A stretch of 64,000 nt of DNA from Thermococcus sp. 21S7 (GTDB lineage: Archaea > Methanobacteriota_B > Thermococci > Thermococcales > Thermococcaceae): positions 62,001 through 126,000 of the forward strand of contig NZ_SNUT01000001.1 in the NCBI RefSeq assembly GCF_012027615.1. The letters run 5' to 3'. The notes under the pieces are model-generated. The model was not told where the DNA came from. It ran no database searches and was given only the letters and a program-made list of their open reading frames with translations. Position numbers and translations under genes: made by a program. Below, piece by piece: positions 26,793 to 35,211 of this stretch. Numbering within the stretch: position 1 is the stretch's first letter; each line of letters starts with the position of its first letter.

Positions 26793-27821
26793 ATGCGGAT
26801 TCTGATGGTAGGGCACTACCCACCCCACGGAGGGGGCGTCGCGAACCACCTGGACAACCTCGTGAGGGAGCTCAGGAAGCGCCACGAGGTCCACGTTCTC
26901 ACCTACGGGCCGGTTGAGCCGAGACCCTTCGAGGCGGAGTTCGTCCATCAGGTCGCCGTCCCTCCTGTGTACGGAATCAGGGGAACGACCTTTGCCCTGC
27001 TGGGGGCAAAGAAAATATCCAGACTCCAGGGGAAATTTGACTTCGATTTGGTTCACGCCCACTTCGTTGGGACAACCAGCTACGCCGCAGTTCTGGCGAA
27101 AGGAAGGACAGGACTGCCCCTGGTAGTCACAGCGCACGGCAGTGACCTGGAACACACGGCAAAGCTGACCCTGGGGCGGTTCTACGTCAAGAGAACGCTG
27201 GCAGATGCAGATGCAGTCATAGCAGTCAGCCACTGGCTCGCGAAGAAGGCCGCATCCCTTGGTGCTGGAAGGGTCAGGGTCGTGCCCAACGGGGTGAGAC
27301 CTCTCCAGCCCGCCGATGGAAGGAAGGGGTACATCACGTTCATCGGTGCGCTCAGGGGATACAAAAGCCCTGAGACCTTCGTAGAGCTGGCACGAGCCTT
27401 TCCGAACGAAAAATTTCTGGTCGTCGGCGACGGCCCCCTTAGAGGAAAGCTCCAGGAAATGGCGCCCCCGAACGTCGAGTTCACCGGCTACCGTCACGAC
27501 GTTGGTGCGATACTGTCCAGGAGCAGGCTGCTTGTTCTGCCGTCCAAGAGGGAGGGCTTCGGGCTGGTCGTCCTGGAGGCCAACAGCCTGGGCGTCCCCG
27601 CGGTGGGGAGGCGCGTGAGCGCGATTCCGGAGCTTATACGCGAGGGGAAGAACGGTCTCACATTTGAGAGCTTCGATGAGCTTGTCGAGGCCGTGAAGAG
27701 ACTCCTCGAACCAAGGTTCAACGCCAGGACGGGAATGCTGGGGAGGAAGATAGCCGGCTTGTACACGTGGAGTGCCGTCGCCCGGGAGGTCGAGGGGGTC
27801 TATGAAGAAATCGTCGGGTAA
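26793..27821 (+). CDS. GT4-family glycosyltransferase
   Basis: 342 residues, GT-B fold. N-terminal VGHYPPHGGGVANHL (donor loop), VHAHFVGTTSYA, TAHGSDLE; C-terminal VPNGV near 167, and the GT4 E-x7-E motif in KREGFGLVVLEANSLGVP near 255. It transfers an activated sugar; acceptor unknown, plausibly surface glycan or lipid. A TATA-like TTTTTAAC about 27-36 bases upstream and no ribosome site suggest a leaderless mRNA. Confidence 0.87.
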   Translation: MRILMVGHYPPHGGGVANHLDNLVRELRKRHEVHVLTYGPVEPRPFEAEFVHQVAVPPVYGIRGTTFALLGAKKISRLQGKFDFDLVHAHFVGTTSYAAVLAKGRTGLPLVVTAHGSDLEHTAKLTLGRFYVKRTLADADAVIAVSHWLAKKAASLGAGRVRVVPNGVRPLQPADGRKGYITFIGALRGYKSPETFVELARAFPNEKFLVVGDGPLRGKLQEMAPPNVEFTGYRHDVGAILSRSRLLVLPSKREGFGLVVLEANSLGVPAVGRRVSAIPELIREGKNGLTFESFDELVEAVKRLLEPRFNARTGMLGRKIAGLYTWSAVAREVEGVYEEIVG

Positions 27822-27862
27822 CGTTTTTAACGGCCTCTTCTCGGTGAATCCTTGGTGGGAGA

Positions 27863-28882
27863 ATGACGGTGGTAATCAACATGCGAGATGGGCTGGACGA
27901 GAGGAGGATGGAGATAGCCGCGAGGTTCATACTGGAGGGAAAGCTCGTCGCATTTCCCACCGAGACGGTGTACGGTCTCGGGGCGGATGCGCTCAACGAA
28001 AACGCCGTGAGGAGAATCTTTGAGGCGAAGGGACGCCCGGCAGACAATCCGCTCATAGTCCACATCGCAGAATTCAACGACCTGAAAAAGCTCACGAGGG
28101 AAGTTCCAAGGGAGGCAAGACTCCTAGCTGAGAAGTTCTGGCCGGGGCCCCTGACGATGGTTCTGCCCAAGGGAGAGGAGGTTCCCTACGTCACCACCGG
28201 CGGCCTCGACACCGTCGCGGTGAGGATGCCGGCGCATCCCGTAGCGCTCGCCCTCATAAGGGCCAGCACTCCGATCGCGGCGCCTTCGGCAAACATAAGC
28301 GGGAAGCCGAGCCCAACGCTGGCGGAGCACGTAATAGACGACTTCTACGGGAAAATCGAGTGCATAATCGATGGAGGCGAAACAAAGATCGGGGTCGAGT
28401 CCACGGTGATAGACCTCAGCTCGGAGAGGCCGACCCTCCTCCGGCCGGGGGGGCTGCCGCTTGAGGAGATAGAGAACGTCATAGGTGAGGTTGAGATACA
28501 TCCGGCCGTCAGGGGCAAGCTGGTCGACGTCGCCCGTTCGCCGGGCATGAAGTACAAGCACTACTCGCCCAGCGCGCAGGTGATAGTGGTCGAGGGGAAG
28601 CGCGAAAACGTGAGGAGAAAGATAGGGGAGCTGGTGAAGGAGTACCGTTCCAGGGGACTGCGAGTTGGTGTCATGGCAACGGAGGAGTACGAGGCGGACG
28701 AGTTCTTCCACCTGGGGAAAACCGAGGAGGAGGTTGCTAGAAACCTCTTCAGGGCGCTCAGAGATCTCGACAAGAGAGATGTTGACGTGATAATCGCGGA
28801 GGGCATCGAGGAGAGGGGTCTCGGATTCGCGGTTATGAACCGACTGAGGAAGGCAGCGGGGTACAGAATAGTCTGGGCATAG
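27863..28882 (+). CDS. sua5: Threonylcarbamoyl-AMP synthase (Sua5)
   Basis: 339 residues. The YrdC-like catalytic domain (about 15-210) has FPTETVYGLGADA, KGRPADNPLIVHI and SANISGKPSPT. After a linker containing SPGMKYKHYSP, the C-terminal Sua5 domain (about 235-339) begins VIVVEGKRENVRRKIGELV. It makes threonylcarbamoyl-AMP from Thr, bicarbonate and ATP, the first step of the t6A tRNA modification. GTGGGAGA precedes ATG 27863. Confidence 0.94.
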   Translation: MTVVINMRDGLDERRMEIAARFILEGKLVAFPTETVYGLGADALNENAVRRIFEAKGRPADNPLIVHIAEFNDLKKLTREVPREARLLAEKFWPGPLTMVLPKGEEVPYVTTGGLDTVAVRMPAHPVALALIRASTPIAAPSANISGKPSPTLAEHVIDDFYGKIECIIDGGETKIGVESTVIDLSSERPTLLRPGGLPLEEIENVIGEVEIHPAVRGKLVDVARSPGMKYKHYSPSAQVIVVEGKRENVRRKIGELVKEYRSRGLRVGVMATEEYEADEFFHLGKTEEEVARNLFRALRDLDKRDVDVIIAEGIEERGLGFAVMNRLRKAAGYRIVWA

Positions 28883-28954
28883 ACAATGCTTAAATATCCC
28901 GAGCCCTTAAATTTAGCCAGCAGGCCTGACTTGAATCATAACGAGGTGAGAAGT

Positions 28955-30133
28955 TTGCCGGCAAACATTGGGCTGGAAGGGCCGGAAGAGCTCGAACAGC
29001 TCGCCTTCAAAAGGCTCAATGAGGGAAAAATCAAGGACGGGCTCAAATTGGTCCTCCGCGCCGCAAAAGGCTATGAGGGGGAGGGCCGGAAAGAGGACGC
29101 CGCAAGGCTGTACCGGTATCTGGGGTACGTCCTTCTAAAAAAGACCAACTCCGTTGAGAAAGCCCGTCCATCCCTTCTGAAGAGTGCTTACCTGTATATC
29201 GACCTTATAGAGGAAGAGATTTCCCGTGCCGAGGTTGACCTCAACACTCTTGATGAATACTGCCTGAACGTCCTTGAGATTTTCATGACCCTGGAGGATG
29301 AAAAAAACCTGATGAAGTACGCTGGAGAGTTCGCTGCCATTTATGAAGATTTGGGAACCGCATACCAAGACAACGATGATATTTTCGACGCCATCAATGC
29401 CTACGAGTCCGCATACTGGTATTACAGGGTTATCGGCAATGAAGAGGCGTACAAACAGCTCGCCGGAATGCTTATCACACTCTACGGACAGCTGGCAGAG
29501 GAGTATCTGGGCGACGGAAAGATTGAGGATGCGGCAAATGCATTTTACAACCTCGCCAAGTTCACGTGGGCAATATTCGGCTACGACATTCACTTCATAG
29601 AGATGATGGATACTGCCGCCAAAAACTTTGAAAGGGCAAGCAAAATCGCGTACTCGGAGGGAGACTTGGACAGAACCACTACGAATCTGGTCAAGGCTCA
29701 GTACGCCTACCTGCTGGCCAAAAACTTCAACAGATCCAAGCTAATCGCAATAAACGCCGCTAGGATGCTCAACCAGCTGGTGAGCCATTACAGGTCAGAG
29801 GGCAAAGAGCAGTCTTTGATGAACAAACTGATCGAACTCTCCGAATCCCTCATTGGCATAGGTAAGTTCGAGGAGGCTTTTAACATCTACAAAAACCTGC
29901 TTGAGATAAAGAGCTCCGTTGAGTTTAGGGTCAGGGTAAGACTCGCGGTCATCAAGCATTTTGCGGCAACAGAGGGCCACCCAGATATCTTTGCCGGTAT
30001 AACTGAACTCGAATATCAGATGTACAAGGGGAGATTCCCCAAGGCCCTAGAGTTATCCGAAAGGATAATGCTCCAGGAGGACCAGCTTAGCAAGCTCCTA
30101 TCCATGATTCACAGGGCAGAAGGACTCTATTAA
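28955..30133 (+). CDS. Helical-repeat (TPR-like) protein
   Basis: 392 residues, almost all helix, with repeated Tyr/Ala-rich pairs such as AARLYRYLGYVLL, AINAYESAYWYYRV, AANAFYNLAKFTW and EAFNIYKNLLEI, the spacing of TPR or SNAP-like repeats. No catalytic motif, signal peptide or membrane segment; probably a scaffold. I chose TTG 28955 because GAGGTGAG stands just before it; ATG 28886 lies inside the TATA box (CTTAAATAT, 28888-28897), so it would not be transcribed. Confidence 0.68.
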   Translation: MPANIGLEGPEELEQLAFKRLNEGKIKDGLKLVLRAAKGYEGEGRKEDAARLYRYLGYVLLKKTNSVEKARPSLLKSAYLYIDLIEEEISRAEVDLNTLDEYCLNVLEIFMTLEDEKNLMKYAGEFAAIYEDLGTAYQDNDDIFDAINAYESAYWYYRVIGNEEAYKQLAGMLITLYGQLAEEYLGDGKIEDAANAFYNLAKFTWAIFGYDIHFIEMMDTAAKNFERASKIAYSEGDLDRTTTNLVKAQYAYLLAKNFNRSKLIAINAARMLNQLVSHYRSEGKEQSLMNKLIELSESLIGIGKFEEAFNIYKNLLEIKSSVEFRVRVRLAVIKHFAATEGHPDIFAGITELEYQMYKGRFPKALELSERIMLQEDQLSKLLSMIHRAEGLY

Positions 30134-30149
30134 AATAAAAGTCAAACAG

Positions 30150-30575
30150 TCATCCTTTCTGCTGTACCTCCACCCTGGGAAGCGGTACATGGTAGGGCAG
30201 GCGCATCTCCTTGGCCAGAAGCATGAGTATCGGGGAGACTTCCTTCGTTATGAAGTTGACGACCTCTGCGAACATCAGCGAGTCAACCTTCTTTTCGTCC
30301 TCCCAGATGCCCAGTATCTCGTCTATCTTCTCCTTCTGCGGGGGAAGGTACAGCACCGCCCCCTCAACGAATCCCTCCGCAATTTTGGGGTTGTAGCTGA
30401 TCGTGTACTTGAACAGAACCTCAACCCCGTTCATCTTTCCGGTCGGGGTTCTGAGCTCGCCCAGCCTGACCTCCGTGACCTGAGGTGTCAGCCTGACCTC
30501 AATCTGACCCACGGGCACCGCCTGAGCGACCTTCTCCATTCCGATTCTTGTTATGTTGAATCCCATCACAGGCAT
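30150..30575 (-). CDS. Conserved-looking protein of unknown function
   Basis: 141 residues, soluble, alternating beta strands (GFNITRIGMEKV, IEVRLTPQVTEVRL, EVLFKYTISYNP, GAVLYLP) then a helical end (VNFITKEVSPILMLLAKEM). This beta-sheet-plus-helix plan recalls SecB-like folds, but I see no diagnostic motif and do not assign it. ATG 30575 follows GGTGGTGGGAGAA. It converges on the TPR-like gene with a 16-base gap. Confidence 0.6.
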   Translation of the reverse strand: MPVMGFNITRIGMEKVAQAVPVGQIEVRLTPQVTEVRLGELRTPTGKMNGVEVLFKYTISYNPKIAEGFVEGAVLYLPPQKEKIDEILGIWEDEKKVDSLMFAEVVNFITKEVSPILMLLAKEMRLPYHVPLPRVEVQQKG

Positions 30576-30655
30576 TTCTCCCACCACCAAGAACTCGGTC
30601 GGCACCTATAAAACGCTATCGGTAGGGCTTTAAACTTTCCCCCGAACTCCCTCAG

Positions 30656-31372
30656 ATGCCGAGGGAAAAAGTCGTCAGGGTGTGGGACGAACGGGAAGTA
30701 ATCTACTCCCCAAAGAGATGGCGCTACCTGCGGGAGAAAAGGGAGAAGGCGCTGAAGATAATGGAGCGCCTGAGCCAGTTTGACCCTCAGCTCTACGGCA
30801 GCGTCGCCAGGGGGGACGTCAGGCGGGAGAGCGATATAGACATCTTCATACCCTATCGGGTGCCGAGCTACCTCATCGAGCTGGCCCTTGAGGGACTGGT
30901 GAGCAGAAGGAAGATAGTCATGGCAACCCCGTGGCACCTCATAAAGGGCGTCATCGAGATAGACGAAGAAACGACGGTCACATTCCCTTTAATCGACCCT
31001 ACAGACAGGGAGCTTGAGTTCTACCGGTGGGGAGGGGCGGTTGATCTGTGGGGCGTGGAAAAGAAGGAGCGCGTCCCAGGCGTCAATAAGAAGCTGATAC
31101 TCATAGTCCCCACCGAGAGGGGGCACATCGAGAGGGAAGTCGTCGGGCGGGAGAGCGAGGTCGCCAGAATCCTCGGAGTCAGTGTGGACATCGTCACCGA
31201 GCGCGTCCACGTTCTGACGAGGAGGGACGCGATAGGAAGGACAGGAATCTACATCAACGAGGAAGTTCCCGACTGGATGAGCTTCGAGGAGGCCTTGAAG
31301 ATAATCACCGACCGCGACCCGAACGTCAGGAGAAAGGTGAGGGAGAGGGGAGGGCTGTTTCATAAGTTGTAA
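30656..31372 (+). CDS. Nucleotidyltransferase-domain protein
   Basis: 238 residues. Pol-beta type motif: YGSVARGDVRRESDIDIFI (residues about 43-62), the GS...D-x-D pattern, plus a third acidic residue in VIEIDEETTVTFPL. The C-terminus has VARILGVSVDIVTERVHVLTR and VPDWMSFEEAL, which may bind substrate. Related proteins include MNT-type antitoxins and tRNA-like nucleotidyltransferases, but it is longer than MNT antitoxins and no HEPN partner is adjacent. Substrate unknown. Confidence 0.75.
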   Translation: MPREKVVRVWDEREVIYSPKRWRYLREKREKALKIMERLSQFDPQLYGSVARGDVRRESDIDIFIPYRVPSYLIELALEGLVSRRKIVMATPWHLIKGVIEIDEETTVTFPLIDPTDRELEFYRWGGAVDLWGVEKKERVPGVNKKLILIVPTERGHIEREVVGRESEVARILGVSVDIVTERVHVLTRRDAIGRTGIYINEEVPDWMSFEEALKIITDRDPNVRRKVRERGGLFHKL

Positions 31373-31409
31373 CTTTTGTAATTTTTGTGGGTTGTTGTTT
31401 TCCGTAATT

Positions 31410-31418
31410 TTTAAATAT
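31410..31418 (+). promoter_or_regulatory. TATA box of candidate structured RNA
   Basis: TTTAAATAT, about 25 bases before the expected start near 31438. Confidence 0.5.
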
Positions 31419-31437
31419 TCTTGGGTTTTATTTTGGG

Positions 31438-31607
31438 GTGGTGTGGCAGTCTCCGGTATGTGGGGTTTTTAAGCCCGAACGGGGACTGCTGAAAAGCCTG
31501 AAGATGTGGGGAGTCACCGTTCCCCCCGAAAGCCACCCAATGAAGACGGAAGGGTGGAAGGTTATCCGCTACGATTGGTTCACAAGCTCCAAAAATAGCG
31601 GATAACC
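31438..31607 (+). ncRNA. Candidate structured RNA (four stem-loops)
   Basis: After a good TATA box, four stems follow within 165 bases: GCAGTCTCC 31446-31454 with GGGGACTGC 31481-31489 (9 bp, one T-G); GGGGA 31508-31512 with TCCCC 31521-31525; CCACCC 31533-31538 with GGGTGG 31552-31557; and GGTTATCCGCTA 31560-31571 with TAGCGGATAACC 31596-31607 (12 bp perfect). A 55-codon frame (GTG 31438 to TAA 31605, containing ESHPMKTEGWKVIRYDWF) is the alternative. I favour RNA because of the packed stems, but a small gene is not excluded. Confidence 0.42.
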
Positions 31608-31624
31608 AGAACGGTTTAGCAACC

Positions 31625-31633
31625 CTTATATGG
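31625..31633 (+). promoter_or_regulatory. TATA box of the toxin-antitoxin pair
   Basis: CTTATATGG about 34 bases before GTG 31663. Confidence 0.5.
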
Positions 31634-31662
31634 TTCGGCGAGAAGATTGATACGGTGAGAAC

Positions 31663-31833
31663 GTGGAGACCGTTAATGTGAGGGTCCCAAAGGAATTCGA
31701 GAAAAAGGTTAAGGCCTACCTTCAGGAACTCGAGAAACGAAGGGAGATTCTAAAAAAGACCGCGGGGATACTAAAAACGGAAAAATCGGCCACTGAACTT
31801 AAGGTGGAAATCTATGAAGAGCTTTATGGTTGA
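31663..31833 (+). CDS. Antitoxin-like small protein (VapB type)
   Basis: 56 residues from GTG 31663, preceded by GGTGAG. It starts METVNVRVPKEFEKKVKAYL, a ribbon-helix-helix-like strand and helix, then a charged helix (EKRREILKKTAGILK) and an acidic end (VEIYEELYG). Size, charge, position and 20-base overlap with the PIN gene are those of a VapB antitoxin. It would bind DNA and cap the toxin. Family-level match inferred from these features, not from a known sequence. Confidence 0.7.
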   Translation: METVNVRVPKEFEKKVKAYLQELEKRREILKKTAGILKTEKSATELKVEIYEELYG

Positions 31834-32272
31834 TTCAACGGTTTTCGTTGAGCATTTAAAGGGGAATCCCACTGCCACGGACATCCTTGAAGCCCTTATC
31901 GAAGAGAGTGTAGCCGGGTACATAAACGAAACCGTTGCGTCCGAAGTTGTTTTTATATACCTAAAGCTCAAAACCGGCAAAAGTTTCAGAACGCTGAAGA
32001 AAAAGCCAGAACTTGTTAGGACAGTTCAAAAAGGGCCAGTTTACGGGCTTCTCTCGCTCTTCAGATTCCTTGAAACAAATGAGTTCGTCTTCTCCCTGTC
32101 TAAAAAGCTTATTGAAAAATACGGCCTTCTTCCCAACGATGCCATCATCGGCGCAACGGCCATTTTCTACAACCTTGATGGGATAATAACCCTTGACAAA
32201 GACTTTGCCGAAATGGCTCAGAACGAGAACCTTTTGATTGTGTCTTCAAAAGAGGAACTGCTGAACCTCTAA
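31814..32272 (+). CDS. PIN-domain toxin (VapC type)
   Basis: 152 residues. PIN acidic residues: Asp in FMVDSTVFVEHL (residue 7), Glu in ASEVVFIY near 42, Asp in LLPNDAIIGATAIF near 116, Asp in ITLDKDFAEMA near 134. A metal-dependent RNase that usually cuts tRNA or rRNA. ATG 31814 follows AGGTGGAAATCT. Its neighbour is the antitoxin-like gene it overlaps. Confidence 0.87.
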   Translation: MKSFMVDSTVFVEHLKGNPTATDILEALIEESVAGYINETVASEVVFIYLKLKTGKSFRTLKKKPELVRTVQKGPVYGLLSLFRFLETNEFVFSLSKKLIEKYGLLPNDAIIGATAIFYNLDGIITLDKDFAEMAQNENLLIVSSKEELLNL

Positions 32273-32280
32273 TGGACAGC

Positions 32281-32316
32281 ACACAGTACAACCCTTTATA
32301 AACCCTTGTACTGTGT
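32281..32316. promoter_or_regulatory. Palindrome enclosing a TATA-like box
   Basis: ACACAGTACAA (32281-32291) and TTGTACTGTGT (32306-32316) are perfect inverted copies with a 14-base centre holding CTTTATAAA. It sits between convergent genes (toxin and serS), where a promoter is not expected. It may be an operator-promoter left from a lost gene, or a bidirectional terminator. Confidence 0.4.
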
Positions 32317-32355
32317 ACGGTACAAGAACCGGGGAAAAGGTGAGAGACGAAAGGC

Positions 32356-33720
32356 TCACTCACAACAGCGCTCCTTCATGCTCGCCGGCAGAATCTCCTT
32401 GAAACCCGTGTACTTCCAGAGGGCCTTCGGAAGCTTCACGACGCCCTCTTCCGTCTGGTGGTTCTCAAGGATGGCAACGATTGCCCTGGAGGTCGCGATA
32501 GCAGTCGAGTTGAGCGTGTGGACGAACTTGGGCTTCTCGTGGGTCTTGTCGCGGTAGCGGATGTTAAGCCTCCTCGCCTGCCACTCGGTGCAGTTGCTCG
32601 CGCTTACGACCTCCCTGAACTTGCCCTGGCCCGCCATCCAGGCCTCGATGTCGTACTTCTTGGCGGCGACATAGCCCAGATCGCCGGTGCAGATGTTCAC
32701 GACCCTGTAGGGAATCTCAAGCTCCCGGAATATTTCCTCCGCGTTGGCTATGAGCTTCTCGTGCCATTCCCAGCTCTCCTCCGGGCGGGAATAGACGAAC
32801 TGCTCGACCTTGTGGAACTGGTGAACGCGGAAGATTCCCTTCGTGTCTTTTCCTGCAGTTCCAGCCTCCTTGCGGAAGCAGGGGCTTATTCCGACGTAGA
32901 GGAGCGGCAAGTCCTTCCCCTCGATTATCTCGTTGGCGTGAAGGCCCGCCAGGGGGTGCTCGGCCGTCGGGATTAGGTACAGGTCTTCACCCTCCACCTT
33001 GTAGATGACGTCCTCGAAGTCGCCGAAGCTCGTGACGCCCTCCTCAACAAAGCGACGCACCATGTAGGGCGGTATGACGGGGACGAAGCCCTTCTCTATG
33101 AGCCTGTCGAGGGCGAAGCGGAGCAAAGCAAGGTCGAGGATGACCAGCTCGTTCATGAGATAGTAAAAGCGCGCACCGCTGACCTTCGCGGCCCTCTCAA
33201 GGTCGGCACCGCGGAGGAGTTCAAGCATATCGACGTGGAGCCTCGGTCTCCAGCTCAGAACCTCGTAGTCCATCTTCCCGAGGCTCTGCTCCTTGAAGCT
33301 CTCAAGGAAGCCCTCCCAAACTCTCGCCTTGCCCCAGAACCTTATCGGGACGTTCTCGCTGTCGTCCTTGCCGACGGGAACGCTCTCGTGGGTGATGTTC
33401 GGGAGACGCCAGAGGTAGTAGTCTATCTTCTTCCTCAGCTCCTCGACTTCCTTCTCAAGCCCCTCGATCTGCTCCACTATCTCGTTGCTTTTAGCCAGCA
33501 GATCGTCTATTGGTTCGCCCGCCTTTTTGCGCTTGCCTATCTGAACGGCAAGCTGGTTGCGCTCCTTCCTGAGCTGGTTTATTCGCTTGAGGTTCTCGCG
33601 CCACTTCCTGTCGAGTTCGAGAATTTCGTCTATCCACCCGAGCTTTTCGGTTTCGCCCCTCTTGATGAGGTCCTTTCTGACAATATCGGGATTTTCACGG
33701 ATGAGCTTTATGTCCAGCAT
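32356..33720 (-). CDS. serS: Seryl-tRNA synthetase
   Basis: 454 residues. N-terminal helical hairpin (about 25-100, KERNQLAVQIGKRKKAG) that holds the long arm of tRNA-Ser, then a class II core: motif 2 SPCFRKEAGTAGKDTKGIFRVHQF near 280 (FRKEAG and RVHQF), and motif 3 LNSTAIATSRAIVAILEN near 405. It is the common SerRS type, not the rare methanogen form. ATG 33720 follows CAGGTGTTGGCG. The protein ends with a Cys pair (CCE). Confidence 0.96.
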   Translation of the reverse strand: MLDIKLIRENPDIVRKDLIKRGETEKLGWIDEILELDRKWRENLKRINQLRKERNQLAVQIGKRKKAGEPIDDLLAKSNEIVEQIEGLEKEVEELRKKIDYYLWRLPNITHESVPVGKDDSENVPIRFWGKARVWEGFLESFKEQSLGKMDYEVLSWRPRLHVDMLELLRGADLERAAKVSGARFYYLMNELVILDLALLRFALDRLIEKGFVPVIPPYMVRRFVEEGVTSFGDFEDVIYKVEGEDLYLIPTAEHPLAGLHANEIIEGKDLPLLYVGISPCFRKEAGTAGKDTKGIFRVHQFHKVEQFVYSRPEESWEWHEKLIANAEEIFRELEIPYRVVNICTGDLGYVAAKKYDIEAWMAGQGKFREVVSASNCTEWQARRLNIRYRDKTHEKPKFVHTLNSTAIATSRAIVAILENHQTEEGVVKLPKALWKYTGFKEILPASMKERCCE

Positions 33721-33792
33721 CGCCAACACCTGGGGAAAGAAGGTGAAGGAGTTTAAAAAAGGTTTTGATGGGAGATTTGGCGGGGCGACAAC

Positions 33793-34995
33793 TCAGCCGA
33801 AGAACGTAACTTCAACCTCCTCGCCGGCCTCCAGTATCTCAACGTTCTCAGGAACCTCGATGAAACCGTCAGCGTCCACGAAGCTCGTGACCGCTCCGCT
33901 CCCCTTGAGTATCGGCACCGCTTTTTCATCCTCTACCTTGACCGGGAGGAACTGCCTCCTGCCCTTGACGGAAAAGACCTTGTGAGCGAGCCTCTTTTTG
34001 ACCTTCCTAACCTCGCTCTCCCTTCCCAGGAGTTTTCTAAGGAGCGGGGCGACGAGAAGGGTGAAGTTCGTCAGGCAGCTTGTGGGGTAGCCTGGCAGGC
34101 CAAAGACGGGCTTTCCATTGATCAGGCCGATTATCGTCGGCTTACCCGGCTGAATCGCTATGCCGTGAATCTTCACCTCCCCGAGCTCCTCGATTATCGA
34201 GCTGGTCAGGTCCCTTATTCCCCCACTCGCGCCGCCGCTGAGGATTACCATGTCGCAGCACTCGATTCCCTTTTCGATGAGCGCCTTGAGGCTCTCGCGG
34301 TCGTCCCTGGCTATGCCGAGGAAGAGAGCCTCGCCTCCGAGCTCCCTGACCGCGTCCGCTATTGCGCGGCCGTTTATGTCGTATATCTGACCGTATCTCA
34401 GCTCCCTCCCGGGGAGAACCACTTCGTTCCCCGTGCTTATCACGGCAACCCTGGGCTTTCTGAATACGGGAACCTCGGCGATTCCAACGGCCGAGAGAAG
34501 TGCGGTGTCCTTGAAGGTCAGCCGGGTTCCGCGTTTGAGGAGGGTCTTTCCTTGGGGGATGTCAGCTCCGGCCTTCATGACGCCCAAGCCCGGATAGGCC
34601 GGCTTGTAGATGATGACCTCCTCCCCTTCCCTGTCCACGTCCTCAAACTGCACCACCGCATCGGCACCCTCGGGCAGGGGTGCGCCGGTGGAGATGTAAA
34701 CGCTCTCACCGGGTTTGAGCTCCACCGCTGGCGTGTCCCCAGCGTTTATCTCCCCGACGACCTTCAGTCTAATCGGCTCGCTCTCGCCCGCCATGAACGT
34801 GTCTTCAGCCCTTACGGCGTAGCCGTCAACCGTGGCGCGGTCGAAGGGCGGGACGTTTATCGGCGAGGTCACGTCTTCAGCCAAAACCCTGCCCAGTGCT
34901 TCGCCCAGGGGAACGCTTTCGATTTCCGGCTCCATCGGGAATGAGTCTATGACATCGAGGGCCTTCTCCAGGGGAACGACCTTCAGGAACGCCAT
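33793..34995 (-). CDS. moeA: Molybdopterin molybdenumtransferase
   Basis: 400 residues. MoeA features: PPFDRATVDGYAVRAEDT (residues about 48-65), GAPLPEGADAVVQFED near 110, RVAVISTGNEVV near 182, ILSGGASGGIRD near 248, and IQPGKPTIIGLINGKPVFGLPGYPTS-type region near 280. It inserts Mo or W into molybdopterin. In Thermococcales the product is the tungstopterin of aldehyde ferredoxin oxidoreductases. No other cofactor genes lie nearby. Confidence 0.94.
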   Translation of the reverse strand: MAFLKVVPLEKALDVIDSFPMEPEIESVPLGEALGRVLAEDVTSPINVPPFDRATVDGYAVRAEDTFMAGESEPIRLKVVGEINAGDTPAVELKPGESVYISTGAPLPEGADAVVQFEDVDREGEEVIIYKPAYPGLGVMKAGADIPQGKTLLKRGTRLTFKDTALLSAVGIAEVPVFRKPRVAVISTGNEVVLPGRELRYGQIYDINGRAIADAVRELGGEALFLGIARDDRESLKALIEKGIECCDMVILSGGASGGIRDLTSSIIEELGEVKIHGIAIQPGKPTIIGLINGKPVFGLPGYPTSCLTNFTLLVAPLLRKLLGRESEVRKVKKRLAHKVFSVKGRRQFLPVKVEDEKAVPILKGSGAVTSFVDADGFIEVPENVEILEAGEEVEVTFFG

Positions 34996-35058
34996 TTTAT
35001 CACCTGGAGAAAAGAGAACACCGTTCTATAAATGGGTTGCGTAAAAGAAAACGTTTAA

Positions 35059-35211
35059 CTACCACTCATCCTCATCTTCCCAGTCTTCCTCTTCCCACTC
35101 CTCTTCCCAGTCCTCATCCTCCCAGTCCTCTTCGAGTTCCCACTCCCTCTCTTCCTCGAAGAGCTCCTCCTCAAACTCCTCGACCTTCTTCTTTTTCTTA
35201 GGAGGCTGCAT
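35059..35211 (-). CDS. Acidic tryptophan-rich small protein
   Basis: 50 residues from ATG 35211, preceded by GGGGGAT. It begins MQPPKKKKKVEEFEEEL and continues into a run of Glu/Asp with six regularly placed Trp residues (WELEEDWEDEDWEEEW and on). The basic head and acidic tail look like a nucleic-acid-protein mimic or chaperone tail; function unknown. The codons are in good use (GAG, GAA and GAC mixed) and there is no stop in 51 codons, so it is likely real despite low complexity. Confidence 0.7.
   Translation of the reverse strand: MQPPKKKKKVEEFEEELFEEEREWELEEDWEDEDWEEEWEEEDWEDEDEW

Noticed and set aside
28886-28954. Upstream ATG start of the TPR-like gene
   Set aside because: The ATG lies in the TATA box, and GAGGTGAG points to TTG 28955.
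30656-31372. MNT/HEPN toxin-antitoxin pair
   Set aside because: The nucleotidyltransferase is too long for MNT antitoxins and no HEPN gene is adjacent.
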